Below are positions 33,845 to 45,449 of a stretch of DNA of 64,000 nucleotides, piece by piece. A model generated the notes under the pieces. It was given only the letters and a program-made list of their open reading frames with translations, was not told the origin of the DNA and searched no databases. Origin of the DNA: Myotis daubentonii (taxonomy: Eukaryota > Chordata > Mammalia > Chiroptera > Vespertilionidae); NCBI RefSeq assembly GCF_963259705.1, contig NC_081842.1, forward strand, positions 90,696,433 to 90,760,432, read 5' to 3'. A program made the translations under genes and the position numbers. Positions within the stretch are counted from its first letter, which is position 1. Every line of letters starts with the position of its first letter.

Positions 33845-36405
33845 AGTGAAAATTTTGATTGAATAATTGTTATAAAAGAAGCAGCTAGTTTGAAATCAAA
33901 CATTTCAAAGATGCAATTAGACCGTTTGCATCTATTTTTAGTAAGTAAAAGTAGCATCTTCAACTTAAGTAGGAGCAGCTGGGCTCACCTAGGCTGGTAG
34001 TGACAACCACAGTCTACTCACGTCATGCTCAGTGAGATATGTTGGTCTCTTGCAATTGACCACAATGGGATTATTTTCATGGTGGAAACTGGCAAAAAAA
34101 ATCCAGGCCAACTTTTTTCTTTCTTTCCCCCCCACATGTTTAGCAGTTGCTAAACAGGTACATGTACAGCGCCCCACCGAGGAAGCCATCCTTGATGCCT
34201 CTTGGTGGAGCTTTGCATGCATTGTTAGTATAAATAAGGTGTTTTGTTTTGTTTCAATTTGTTTATGAAAACCAATTATTCTTTCTAATACAGGTTAGTA
34301 CTGGTTTTGACATTCTTTTTCTTCATATTTTGAGCCTCTTCTTTAATCAAATTTTTTTTGTTTGTTTTCTTCAAATCACTTTCCAAAGTCCTCTTTCCCT
34401 TATTTCAGATAAGATGTCTTTTTTCTACATGGATAGTTGTTTTATGCTACTAGTTTTTTCTCAGGTTGTCACTATCTAGCATCAGTGGTAAAAAATATAT
34501 AAATAAATAAAATAAAAAAAATAACACACACACACAAAAAAACACTTAAGTTGGTCTTAGTAATCATATGAAAATAATTTGGTAATTTACTGCGTGAAAG
34601 ACAATTTAGTGAAGAGCAATTAGTCAATATTCTGAAAAGATATTTTTCCAGGTCATCTTCAAATTGCAGACAGAGCAGCTGTTATTATCCCTTCAATGTT
34701 TCCATGTCATGTATTTAAGAAAATAATAGTCCAAAGCTTTCCTTGTCTAGATTAGGAACTACCAAGTTCAAAATCAAGTGAACTCAGTCTTGACTCCTGT
34801 GAACCTCAGTTAAGAGGCGTCCTCCCCACGCATGTGCCTTTACTCTCTGACCACCAAGAACCTAGCACATTGTCACACAGGACATACAGCAGCGAACTCT
34901 CGGTTACGGCCACCTCAGCTTTGGGGAAGGCTGCGGTGTGCCTTAAGCATAAAGAAGCAAGAAACAAAGCAGTGATGAGAAATCTTGGAAGCCAGCTGTA
35001 TTGTTGAAAGAGAGCAGATAGGCGAAGTTGCATGTTTGAACACTGATCTCCACGCATGGCTCTGCTTCCAAAGACAGCGCCGTTCAAGCCTTGCTATCTC
35101 CTGCATGGATGCTGAGTAAAGGCAATGCTTTTCTCTATCTCACTTCCTGTGCTAAAGATTAAACTTGGGCCACAGCAATGGATCAGTGCACACTGTGCAT
35201 GAGTGCTTACTTACTGCGAGCAATAATCACCTGAGATATATCTAGACAGACAGGCAGAGGTTGAGCCTTTTCGCATCTGAGAGGGAGTGTGTTACAGTCG
35301 GTGATTTTTCAGAGTAAATGATCAAATTTTGTGGGCTATTTAACAGGAACTGAGGACCCTCATTATTTTTCTTCCTGAAAATGAGCAAAACTTCCTCAAA
35401 GGAAGAACCAGATTTAAAAACAGTGAACGGGAACAAATAAAAACAGGATATGAAGAGAATTTAAGATACGGTTTTTCAATAAGAAAGTGAAAAATTCTCC
35501 TGAGATAAATAATGCCATGTATTTTGAGCCTTTCTTTCAGAATGGAATATACTTATATCTAGTGAAAACTGTCAACACAGTCTACAAAAATTTTAATTCA
35601 AGTTATTGGCACCTGAATCAAGTGACCTATATAATGTTTTGGTTTGTTTTAAAACATTTGATGTCCTCTCAAGAACCCTATTTTAAATACAAAATACTTT
35701 TTTTATTTTAACATTCTCAAATCTTGCTTATGAAAAGTGCAGATGCCAAATAGATCAGTATTTACAAAATAAATTAAAGGTTCTTAAATACCAACCTCAA
35801 TAAGCAATGACAGAAATAGATAACCCGTTTTTAAATGAAATATGAAATATCCTACTATTCTTCAGGATTTCCCCCTCAACTATTCTCAGCTTTGTGTTTC
35901 TGTCTCTTTCTCTCTCATCTATTTCATCAACTAGTTTAGGGTATTTATACAGAGAGACTGCAGCTTAGAAAAGTCAAGCTCATTCTTGTTGCTAGAAGTA
36001 TATCTAAATGCACACGCAATATGCGATTACTGCCACTAAATTACTGAGGGCATTCTAAACAAATAAGCTTCTAATGTGAAAGTTGTGGCTCAGTAGTTAT
36101 ATGGACTGAAATACATATTGCATGCTAAAGCCTATTGAATTGAAAAGCGCAAATGTTATTAATGCAAACTTATAATTCTTAAGAGAAGTGTGATGAATGC
36201 TCTGTCATGTGAGAAAGAAATTAGAGAGAAAATGAAAACTAAGTGCAGAAGGGTTTCCATTTTTGGAATGTCCCTCTGTTCTTTCAAATACTTAGAATTC
36301 TCTAGACATGTTTCTCATTTCTTCATTCTATCTCTTAGCTTTATCTGAAAAATTAAGCATTCTGTTTTCCTAGGCTACCACATATTTATTTTTCTCTGAT
36401 TCTAC
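33845..36405. other. Unannotated intron with a moderate-GC stretch
   Basis: 34800-35110 is richer in GC than its flanks and holds 93- and 63-codon minus frames. Its lower-coordinate part weakly resembles an eroded reverse L2 terminus (around ACCTAGCACATTGTCACACA). The remainder is AT-rich with no recognised feature. Confidence 0.4.
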
Positions 36406-36900
36406 TTCATCCTTTCCGAATTCCGCTTGCCTCATAGAGTACAACACCTGGTATCCACCTTCTGCGCCGCCCCTCTGCCCAGCCGCTATGGAGCATGGCC
36501 ACGGGTCTGGTGCTGCTTGCCAGTTTCCATAGAGACAGGAAGCACTTCAGAGACCTGTGTTCCATTGCAGCTGCCAGACCAAGGCAGGAAAGAAACAAAG
36601 CTGGCGGGCTCGGGGTCTTGCAAGGCCAGGGCAGGTTGGAAGGGCTTTCTCCTCCTGATATCAGGTTGAAAGAATGCCAAATTGACAGCTTCAGCAATTA
36701 CAATGCTGTAGACCAGATCCCGGTGTTCACTGTGGCCATTGTGAGCAACCCATTCTGCTCCCAACTTCTGGAGCAGAAACTCCTGTGTACCCAAAGCTTG
36801 GCCCTAGTCCTTTTGCTGGCCTGTGATCCATGACAAAAGGCTCCTTCAGATTTACAATGGCTCCCACAGCTCCTGACCCAGAGAATCACAATTCCCCTGC
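36406..36900. other. Moderate-GC unique segment, unassigned
   Basis: About 500 bp with clearly higher GC than its surroundings. Overlapping frames exist on both strands (112 codons plus at 36495-36833; 102 codons minus at 36486-36794). I recognise no protein, splice-site pair or repeat family. It could be a conserved non-coding element, a retroposed fragment or an old repeat. Confidence 0.4.
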
Positions 36901-37712
36901 AGAAATTTCACCTCTCTTTTTCTTTTCCAGACGTTATCATAGGTTTTTCTGGACACCCATAGCAGGTCAAGGGACTTGCACTATTTCGATTGACCTACAC
37001 AATGATGGTGAGAAGGTGACCCAGTTAACTACATTATATGAAGACTAGTTATGGTTTGCTGTGTCTCTGATAGAATTTATAATTAAAGTTAATTCTTGAT
37101 TATCAGTATCAGGGCTGGCCCTGGAGAACTTTGTAATGTAGGTAAAATACAAGATTAGTGGCTTTCCTTTCATTGTAAACATGTTTTTGTGTGCTTGTAT
37201 AGCTCAACCTTCTCTATTATAAATATTCCGAGCACAGTTATTCTTCCTACATAAAGTAGATTTCTCATATTTCTTCTATTAATTTTATATTACCCAGCCA
37301 TATCACAAACTTTGTTTTCCTTAAATTAAAAAATTCTAAGCTTCAGAGAATATTAATAAAATCCTGGGAAACATTGTTTTATGGTTGTTCTACGTTCTTG
37401 CGCAGTGGTTATATTGCTTTTGCATGTGATAAAACATTATATAATTTAAAAAAATATTCCCAACCCTTTTTAACCTGTATCTCCATTCTTAGCTTGTTTT
37501 TGTCTTTTCACCCACTGCCAAAATTCATAATAAACAAAAAGCTGTCTAAACTATAGACTTAGTGAACTAGATTACATATAAATACATCTAGTTTTACATC
37601 CAAAGTAGATTGTTATGATCAAAATATTAAAATATATTTTACTTTTATTAATTTGTCTAGTTTAATTAATTTCCTCACATGTCCTGAGCTTTCTCAAAAA
37701 TAAATATGTATA

Positions 37713-37720
<8 letters not shown>
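36901..37720. other. Unannotated intron
   Basis: AT-rich. The short GGGCTGGCCCTGGAGAACTT stretch near 37110 may be an old repeat end related to 2786-2950. Confidence 0.35.

Positions 37721-37774
<54 letters not shown>
37721..37774. repeat. (TA)n microsatellite
   Basis: About 27 TA units, preceded by impure TATG/TATA sequence. Confidence 0.95.
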
Positions 37775-37776
<2 letters not shown>

Positions 37777-38822
37777 AATGAGGTCATACAATTTTCTTTC
37801 GTTTTATCTTTGTTTTTGAGAGTATTAAAGATGTTCCCTCATTTTCCCCCACTGCTTCTCCCTACCTGGGTCCCACCCTGCCCCAGATTTTCAAAGAAAA
37901 AATGAACTTCAGTTTTTCACATTTATATTCACAAGGTTATACTTTTCTTTTTATACAAATAGATTTTTCAACTATTACAATATAGAAGAATAAAAAGCAA
38001 AGGAAGTATGATTAAAGTAAAAAGGACACTGTATGCCTTTTAAGCAATATAAAAAAATAAGCAGATTTTAAAAATATTTCTATTACTTCAAAACAGGTTT
38101 ATATAGTGATTATCATGAGTGCATAAAGTCATTTTATCTTTCCAGAGTACTGTTTTCAGGGTGAATGATCAAGACCTAGAACTGACTACTATACTTGCTA
38201 ACTGATGAATATTTGAGAGGCAGCCTTCCAGAGAAAATAAATTTATGACCACAATCACAGTCTGATTCACAGTAAAACTCAATCATGTAACTAAATTCTA
38301 AATTGAGATGTCAACCTGGAGGAAATATTCTGGAAAGGAACATACAGATGGTAGAACTCTTTTGAAGACAGAGTGAGGAATATAGTGCTGAGAGTACAAT
38401 AATCAGTCTTCTTGTGGGAAATGAGCTGGGTGGGACATAACTGTTTAAAATTGAAGACCCCGAGAAAAACTTTAATCTGAAACTAAAAAGGGAAAAATGA
38501 TAAAAGTATTTTTGTTTCATCTGGTAGGTCTTAGATGGTTGATATATTTAAAGAAAATTGGACAATATTTTATTGTAATACCTTTTAAAATATTTAATAA
38601 CTTTGAGAAAAATTTAAATTCCTAGTAACATTCCTAGAAACAAATTAAATGAAAAACTTGTAAGAAAATAAAGCAAGTATCATTAATCCTAATTACAAAT
38701 ATATAGTTATTTCAAATATACAAAACATAACTAGCACATTTAGGTTTAGATAGTGAGGAAAGTTTAAATTGAGATGATATTAGGATTTCAATCTGGTTTT
38801 CATGCTGACTTTCCCTAATTCT

Positions 38823-38826
<4 letters not shown>
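37775..38826. other. Unannotated AT-rich intron
   Basis: Nothing recognised; 69- and 62-codon minus frames are compositional. Confidence 0.4.

Positions 38827-38883
<57 letters not shown>
38827..38883. repeat. (TA)n microsatellite
   Basis: About 28 TA units. Confidence 0.95.
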
Positions 38884-38886
<3 letters not shown>

Positions 38887-39521
38887 GGTTTTTTTTTCAA
38901 AATAATTGTTGCTAGTTAATGATTTTACTTAAATGTAGTAAATATATTGTGGTAATACTTTTTCTTTTGGATTATACCATATATAAGCATTCTCTGCAAG
39001 CATAAAATTATATTGACTATCATCCAAGTTGACTATACATTAATATTCTTTTCATGTATTATTCTCTGCAGAAAACATAAATAATTGTATTGGTGCATTG
39101 AACAGATATATTAATGTAAAAGAGCAACATATGTGTTGATTTAGATTATAACTCTTTAGATTATGGGATGTAATAGGACATTTTTAGATGACCTTGGTAC
39201 AAGACACATGTAAGAAAAAATATGATATCAAGCATTATAACATATCACATCCAACATATAATTATATATAATCAGTTTATATTAGGCATATGAATTATAT
39301 AACATCATAAAATGTTAATGCTTTCTGAGACTTATGTTTTACATTTATATTGGGTATGCCTATAAAATGTGCTTCTATCACATTAATTTATTTGACAAAT
39401 ATATATGTTTTGTGCTTAGATTGTATTTCACATGGTAGGTACTGGGAATGCCACAGTAATTTAAAATTCTATTTTTAGAACTTACTGCCTAAATGTAGGC
39501 AGGCAAAAATAAAACCCAATC
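38884..39521. other. Unannotated AT-rich intron
   Basis: Very AT-rich; nothing recognised. Confidence 0.4.
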
Positions 39522-39529
39522 ATATAAAG

Positions 39530-39783
39530 CAGTGATCATCAACCAGTGTGCCATGAGAATTTTTAAATCCTGCAATACCTGATTATTTAGTCAAGGCACT
39601 AACCTCTTTTTCCTTAAATTGCCAAAAAAAAAAAATGATAACATCCCTCTCCCCTCTCCTCCGTGTGAATGAATCAAAATTATACCTACTTTATTGTCAA
39701 TTTGGCAAAAAAATTATTTTTGGTGTGTCTCAGAATTTTAGTAATTACTTATGCCATGAGATGAAGAAGGTTGAACATTGCTG
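39530..39783. mobile_element. Non-autonomous hAT transposon with perfect 8-bp duplication
   Basis: 254 bp. Left end CAGTGATCATCAACCAGTGT and right end AGAAGGTTGAACATTGCTG form imperfect terminal inverted repeats. ATATAAAG is repeated exactly on both sides (39522-39529 and 39784-39791). The interior contains GTGCCATGAGAATTTTTAAA and, inverted near the right end, TATGCCATGAGATGAAGAAG, as in the nhAT families described from Myotis. No transposase. Confidence 0.92.
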
Positions 39784-39814
39784 ATATAAAGGAAAGACAT
39801 GGTTAAGAATATGT

Positions 39815-40022
39815 TGACAGTTTGGCTCAATGGATAGAGCATTGGCCTGTGGACCAAAGGGTCCCAGGTTTGATTCCAGTCAAGGCCATGTGCTTGGGAT
39901 GTGGGCTCAGTCCAATGTGCAGGAGGCAGCCAATCAATGATTCCCTCACATCATTGATGTTTCTATCTCTCTCTTCCTCTCCCTTCCTCTCTGAAATCAA
40001 TAAAAAATATATATTAAAAAAA
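39815..40022 (+). mobile_element. Ves SINE
   Basis: Forward copy 31 bp to the right of the hAT element. Head AGTTTGGCTCAATGGATAGA, B box GGTTTGATTCC, CAGGAGGCAGCCAATCAATG, C/T tail, AATCAATAAAAAATATATAT and A run. AAGAATATG repeats (39805-39813 and from 40023) mark the insertion. Confidence 0.94.
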
Positions 40023-40024
40023 AA

Positions 40025-40570
40025 GAATATGTGACATTTCAACTGATACCTAAATGGGGAGAAAGAACAAGTCACTTAAAAATTGACAGAGGGCAAAAAT
40101 GTTAAAGAGAAGAAGCCAGTATTCCAAAAAGTAAATTAGTTGATGTAAAAGGCCTGGACCATAAGGAGAAGAAATTGGCTATTAAAGAAACGGGGGGAGG
40201 GGAGGACATAATGCAGAACTTTTTATGTCACAACGAGGAGCGTACAATTATTCTACATGCAATGGCAATAATTCAATATAAATTTTCAGAAAACGTTGCT
40301 TTTCTGTTGATTTATCTTTAACCCCAAACCAAAGATGTTTAATTTCAGAGGTGAATCACTGTAAAAATTGTGTTTACCGTCAAGAACCTTACTGAGAAAA
40401 TATCAAAAATCCATTAAATCATGGGATAATTTATTTGTAAACGTAACTAATCTATTGGTACTTGTTTTATACTGTAAATAAACCTTCTAGTAAATGAAAA
40501 CCCATGTTTTACTGACTTGAGATTGTACTAATACAGAATTGTTACCCGCATTTCTATATACCTCCCACTA
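40025..40570. other. Unannotated intron
   Basis: AT-rich unique DNA between two Ves SINEs of opposite orientation. Confidence 0.4.
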
Positions 40571-40575
40571 TTTTA

Positions 40576-40781
40576 TTTTTTAAAATATGTTTTTATTGAT
40601 TTCTAGAGAGAGACATGAAGGGACAGGAAGAGAGAGAAACATCAATGTGAGAGAGAAACATCGATTGGCTTCCTCCTGCAAGGACCTAACCAGCAACCTG
40701 AGCATGTGCCTGACCTGGGATCGAACTGGGGACCTTTCCTGCACTGGCCAGCACTCAATCCACTGAGCCACACTCTGTGAT
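40576..40781 (-). mobile_element. Ves SINE
   Basis: Reverse copy: AAATATGTTTTTATTGATTT tail, duplicated GAGAGAAACATC, GGCTTCCTCCTGCAAGG, head ending CAATCCACTGAGCCACAC. A block between the two promoter boxes is shortened compared with the other copies. Confidence 0.9.
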
Positions 40782-40784
40782 AGA

Positions 40785-41285
40785 CGAGGTATCAGTGACT
40801 TCCACTTAAAAATGCTATTGCCTTTGGAAGCTCCTTGTTACTAATAATGGAGAACTTCTGTTTTACTGCTTATTTTAAAAACTGCCATAGTTATCGGGGA
40901 GAAAGGAAAGTATTGCTGTAAATATTATTTTTAAGAGAGTTTTCTTTGGCAAAGAAATATTTCCCTGAGTGGATAACAATAAACTATGCTTTTAAATAAA
41001 TAATGAGTTCATGAAAGACTACAAAAGTGAGATCACAAAACATTTGAGTCTTTCCCCTGTTTGAGTACATTTGTAAACATTATAAAATGGTTCCTCTTTT
41101 GACTAATATCACAGTTTTCTTTTTCAATAACAAAAGTTGTATGCCCAAGGTCACCGTTGCTCTATAACCTGAAACATCTTCAAAGTCCTTGATAGCAGAG
41201 AAAGAAGTCTCTATTACTTTTAACTTTCTAACAAGCATAAGTTGGCATAGTAGGCATATTATTTTTTAAATAAGCTCATTAGTCT
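40785..41285. other. Unannotated intron
   Basis: AT-rich unique DNA; nothing recognised. Confidence 0.4.
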
Positions 41286-41289
41286 GAAG

Positions 41290-41498
41290 CCCTTTTTCAA
41301 AGTAGTTTGTTGAATTTTAGAAAGAGAGGAAGGGAGAGGGAGAAAGAGAGAAACAGTTATATGAGAGGGTAACATTGATTGGCTGCCTTCTGCACGCCCC
41401 CCACCTGTAATGGAGTCCCAACCTGGACCAAGATTCAAACCAGCAACCTTTTGATGCATTGGGGGATGCTCAACCAAATGAGCCACACCAGCCAGGGC
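41290..41498 (-). mobile_element. Ves SINE, left of a tandem pair
   Basis: Reverse copy: GAGGAAGGGAGAGGGAGAAA body, GGCTGCCTTCTGCACGCC, head ATGAGCCACACCAGCCAGGG. Diverged. It ends in GGGCTGGGCACAC, the same 13-mer that ends the next SINE. Confidence 0.88.
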
Positions 41499-41527
41499 TG
41501 GGCACACTTTTTTTTTCAATTCTCACC

Positions 41528-41739
41528 CGAGGATATTTTTTCCTGTTGATTTTTAGACAGAGTGGAAGGGAGGGGCGGGGGAGAGAGAAACATTAATTGA
41601 TTGCCCCAGGCACATGCCCATCCTGGGGCCAGGGAGCAAACCCATAACCGAGGTACATGCTCCTGACCAGGAACTGAACCTGTGACACTTTGGTCAGCAG
41701 GGCGATGCTCTAACCATGAGCCAAACTGGCGAGGGCTGG
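41528..41739 (-). mobile_element. Ves SINE, right of a tandem pair
   Basis: Reverse copy: TTTTTTCCTGTTGATTTTTA tail, GAGAGAAACATTAATTGATT, head ending AACCATGAGCCAAACTGGCG then AGGGCTGGGCACAC. 30 bp separate it from the left copy. Confidence 0.88.
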
Positions 41740-41744
41740 GCACA

Positions 41745-42369
41745 CATTTTTGAAAATATGAACATTGTGTACAAAATGATGTCACCTTAATTATTTAAGT
41801 GTGGATCAATATGCAGTAACTTATGAATCAACTTGGAATATTCCCAAAGGAACAAGCTCCCTTTTGAAAAACAATATGTAATAACACAGTGGTTAATAGG
41901 ATGTGTTTTTCACTGTTTGATCATTTCTGAATGCACAAAGATTTCATTAATGTTGATTTCACCCATCTTGTCCATGTTTACATGCTTTGATGTTTAAGTC
42001 CCTTTGTAGTGCCACATTAGATCTAGGGGAACATTGCCCTATGAGACCAAGTGGAAACTACTGTGGGAAAATATTAAAAAGAAACTAGATATTTTGTGTA
42101 GATTAGTACACATAAGCCAGCACAAAGAATTTTACTTCTGATAAGGCAGAAAAGAAAATTATAATATCTTCTTGTATTCTTTTTTGTGTGTTATAATATG
42201 TTAATTTAAGAAAGTTAAAATGAATTTTTAATGGATATTATTAAAATTAAACTTAAATACAATACATTGTGGTGGAATGAAAAAAAAAAATAAACCTCAT
42301 CTGAATTCTTAAATTTGAAGAATGCTTGTTCTGGAGAGATGTTGCAGAATGATAAATGGAAAAAATCCA
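41745..42369. other. Unannotated intron
   Basis: AT-rich unique DNA; nothing recognised. Confidence 0.4.
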
Positions 42370-42371
42370 TA

Positions 42372-42651
42372 CAGTAGGGCCTTGACTTACGAATTTAATT
42401 CACTCTGTGACGGAGCTCGTAACTCAAATTACTCATATGTCAAATCAACAGTGAACGAGTGAGACACGTGATGCTGGGCTGATGTTGTGGCGTTCACTGT
42501 GACATTCTCTGAGCCAACTAGCAGTGGGATATCTGAAGCTGGCTCGTAACCCGAATTTTAGCTCACAACTCAAAGCAAAGAATTGGCCGAGAGATGGCTC
42601 GTATCTCGAAAAACTCGTTAGTCGGGACACTTGTAAGTCAAGGCCCCACTG
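42372..42651. mobile_element. Tc1/mariner-superfamily MITE (pogo/Tc2-like)
   Basis: 280 bp between TA dinucleotides (42370-42371 and 42652-42653). The left end is CAGTAGGGCCTTGACTTACG and the complement of the right end is CAGTGGGGCCTTGACTTACA, near-identical terminal inverted repeats. Inside are repeated GCTCGTAAC/GGCTCGTA blocks in both directions (ACTCGTTAG, GCTCGTAACCC). No transposase. The TA target and CAGT ends fit Tc1/mariner-pogo. The subfamily is inferred. Confidence 0.85.
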
Positions 42652-42659
42652 TATTTGTA

Positions 42660-43520
42660 TTCATAGCAAAGCCAATGGTCTCCTCACTGCAACATTGGAA
42701 AGAGAGGGTAATATCTGGTTCTTGGTCTTCTGTCTAGTCTCAGAAAACCCTAAAAATTTAACTATTGGTTGAATCATCTTTGCTATTTAAAAAATCCTAC
42801 ATGTATACTGGATTCAAAATAAATGAGAGCCAGAAAGGTTGCAATATACTAGACTAAGTACCTGCATTTCATTGTTGCAATGACTTATTGAATAATAAAT
42901 TATCAGTATTGGTTGGATGTAGATGTATCAGAGAATGGGAACTGATGGCATAATCTTGAGGAAGGAGGGTGACTAGCAAGGCCAGAAAACTGAATGGACT
43001 CCAGAGCTTGTGGCTTCTGATGGACTCAGTCTAATCTGGGATCAGGAGTAACTGCACGTTGAGAAGCATTTCAGGGAGTAACAAAACCTCTGCTAGTTGT
43101 TGATATTCTTACTATATCACTTGTCTTTTGACTTTTGGCTAAGCCTGTAGGGATATCAGTGTTTCTCATTGGTATCACTGTGTATATGAAACCAAGAATT
43201 GTATTACTGCTCTAGCAAAGTGGGCATTGCAACTATATCAGGTTTAAAAATAAAGAACATTTCTGTATAGTCTATCTGGTGAGGTAAAGACTTTTCAAAT
43301 AAAATCTCAATACTGTTTCTATTTGTCTTGTTTCCTTTCCATACCAGATTAGAGTACTATATATTTTATGAATTCTACATACATTTGTCTAGTCTCAGAA
43401 ATTCTACATACATTGTCTAGTCTCAGAAAACCATACAATTTGGGCAATAACAGATTTTCATTTCAAAATCATAGCCTTACAGGTTTTGACGGATCTGAAA
43501 CCAAAGGTGTGTGCTGAGAT
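42660..43520. other. Unannotated intron
   Basis: Unique sequence. A local duplication of TACATTGTCTAGTCTCAGAA-like text occurs at 43376-43430 (ATTCTACATACATT(T)GTCTAGTCTCAGAAA twice, 29 bp apart). Confidence 0.45.
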
Positions 43521-43525
43521 AGAAT

Positions 43526-43580
43526 GATAGGTAGATAGAGAGATGATAGTCAGATAGATGAATAGATAGATAGATGATAG
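43526..43580. repeat. (GATA)n-rich microsatellite
   Basis: Impure GATA/GATG units ending about 35 bp before a Helitron. Confidence 0.85.
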
Positions 43581-43615
43581 ATTTTGGTACATAGACATCT
43601 TTCTCTTTTTATACA

Positions 43616-43972
43616 TCCTATATAATAAAAGGCTAATATGCAAATCGAATGGCAGAATGACCAGTGGCTATGATGCACACTGACCACCAGAAGGCAGATG
43701 CTCCACACAGGGGCTGCCCCATGGTGGCAGTGCACTCTCAGAGAGGGAACACGACTCAGACAGAAGCCTGGCTCACAGCTGGCGAGTGCAGCAGCGGTGG
43801 CAAGAAACTCTCCAGGCTCTGCTGCAGTGCTAAGGATGTCCTACTGTCGGCAGTCAGGGAGCAGGCCTAAGCCAGCAGTCAGACATCCCCCGAGGGCTCC
43901 AGGACTGTGGGACAGTGCAGGCCAGGATGAGGGACCCCCCTGAGTCACATGTTTTGTGCACCAGGCCTCTAG
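43616..43972 (+). mobile_element. HeliBat-type Helitron
   Basis: 357 bp. Starts TCCTATATAATAAAAGGCTA then ATATGCAAAT, after a host A; ends TTTTGTGCACCAGGCCTCTAG before a host T. Its 3' third (GCCAGCAGTCAGACATCCCC, AGGATGAGGGACCCCC) is shared with the copies at 22856 and 55084. The 5' part contains CTATGATGCACACTGACCAC, also found inverted in the copy at 52045. Confidence 0.95.
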
Positions 43973-43974
43973 TA

Positions 43975-45315
43975 TTAAATATATGTGAATAAAATACATA
44001 TTACATTGACATATATTATTAATAAAAGCTGATATTTCATTGCTCAAATTTAGATATCTACTGAGTGTTGTGTTAATTAAAAATTTTAACAAACTTTGGA
44101 AGATACAGACTTTCCCAACTTAGGGCACTGAATAGGATGAGCCACAGACTCAGAGGACAATTGCAAAAAAATACCAAGGGTTCAGGGTATTGGCAGCAAT
44201 GTGGAAATAAGTATACACTTTTGAATGCAATTTCTTTCTAAATTGAAAATGTATGTGTTTGTATGTAAATATCAATAATTATATTTAGTAGCAATTTATT
44301 AAGTTTACATTTGGCACTATAATCCCAAATCTCACTATTGAAATTATTGACAAGCTAATCCTAAAATTGCCTACAAAGATGACAAGCTTTTTTATCACCA
44401 AGAAAAACATTAATCAACTCTTCAAGTTTAAGGGTCAAAACTCTCTAAACAAGTTCTAAATGCATGGAATCCATCATTACTCAAAATAATCTAATTAATC
44501 ATAAAATAATCCAATAAGCTGTGTTTTCTAGAAATTGAATTTCACAGTGCTAAACTCATAATTTATAATGCTATGGGAGTTACTTTAAAAATACATAATG
44601 CTCATTTAATAAGAAAACTTTGACATGCAATGTGCTTCTTTATTTTTCTTGATTAAGCTTGCTTAGCCCCAGGGCACAGGAAATATCGACTCATATGGCA
44701 GGGTTGATAGGCATCAATTCTCCCTGCTGACTTGAGCCAGCAAGCTGCTCTTGAATCCAGCAGATGTTTCTACTATCTGGGCCAATGGAAACCTTATGGA
44801 CCTTTTCTCCTTCATCTCTTCCCAGGAGCAAATATTAACACAGCAGAAATTGGGATTTATGCCAAATAGAAAGCAGAAGGGTTGGTGAGAAAGTTGAGTG
44901 CCCTTACTCATAAATAGTGGCCGTCAGTGGTTTGAATGAACTATTAAGCCATTTTTAATGACTTATTTTTGTTAATTTTCTACTTCATTTAACCAAACCC
45001 ACATAAAACTGTCTGTTTTTATATAGCAGCATTTATTCTAAATCAAATGCTTGTATATGTTAGTTGTTTCAAGATATAAACCAAATGAAGTCTCAATATT
45101 GTAGGAAAAATATTTATTTCTAATATTTTTCTTATATAAATGGACAAACCACCTAATCTTCAACTTGCAGTTTACTAGGCTTACTTACATTTTGTTGATG
45201 TCATATTAACAGGCCAAGTTTTGATAAAAATTTCTAAGAAACAATAAATAAAGGGTTAAGCTAAGTACTCTGTATTGAATCATGTGTGTTTTTATTTTTT
45301 AATTTATTGTGGGGA
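43975..45315. other. Unannotated AT-rich intron
   Basis: Nothing recognised; very AT-rich to 44.6 kb. Confidence 0.4.
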
Positions 45316-45317
45316 CA

Positions 45318-45447
45318 TCTATAATAATAAAAGCGTAATATGCTCACTAGACCATACAGCTGAACCACCTGCCAGACGACCTTCTGGACAAGGCTGTGGC
45401 TGTCAGGGCCAAGCCCCTTGCACAAATTTCGTGCAATGGGTCTCTAG
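45318..45447 (+). mobile_element. Minimal Helitron, 130 bp
   Basis: Start TCTATAATAATAAAAGCGTA after a host A, hairpin TTGCACAAATTTCGTGCAAT and end GGGTCTCTAG before a host T. Nearly the smallest size that keeps both termini. The 3' hairpin has a 6-bp perfect stem (TTGCAC/GTGCAA). Confidence 0.88.
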
Positions 45448-45449
45448 TT

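Noticed and set aside
36486..36833. Overlapping 102- and 112-codon frames in the moderate-GC segment
   Set aside because: No recognised protein and no splice-site pair. Kept only as a finding about the segment itself.
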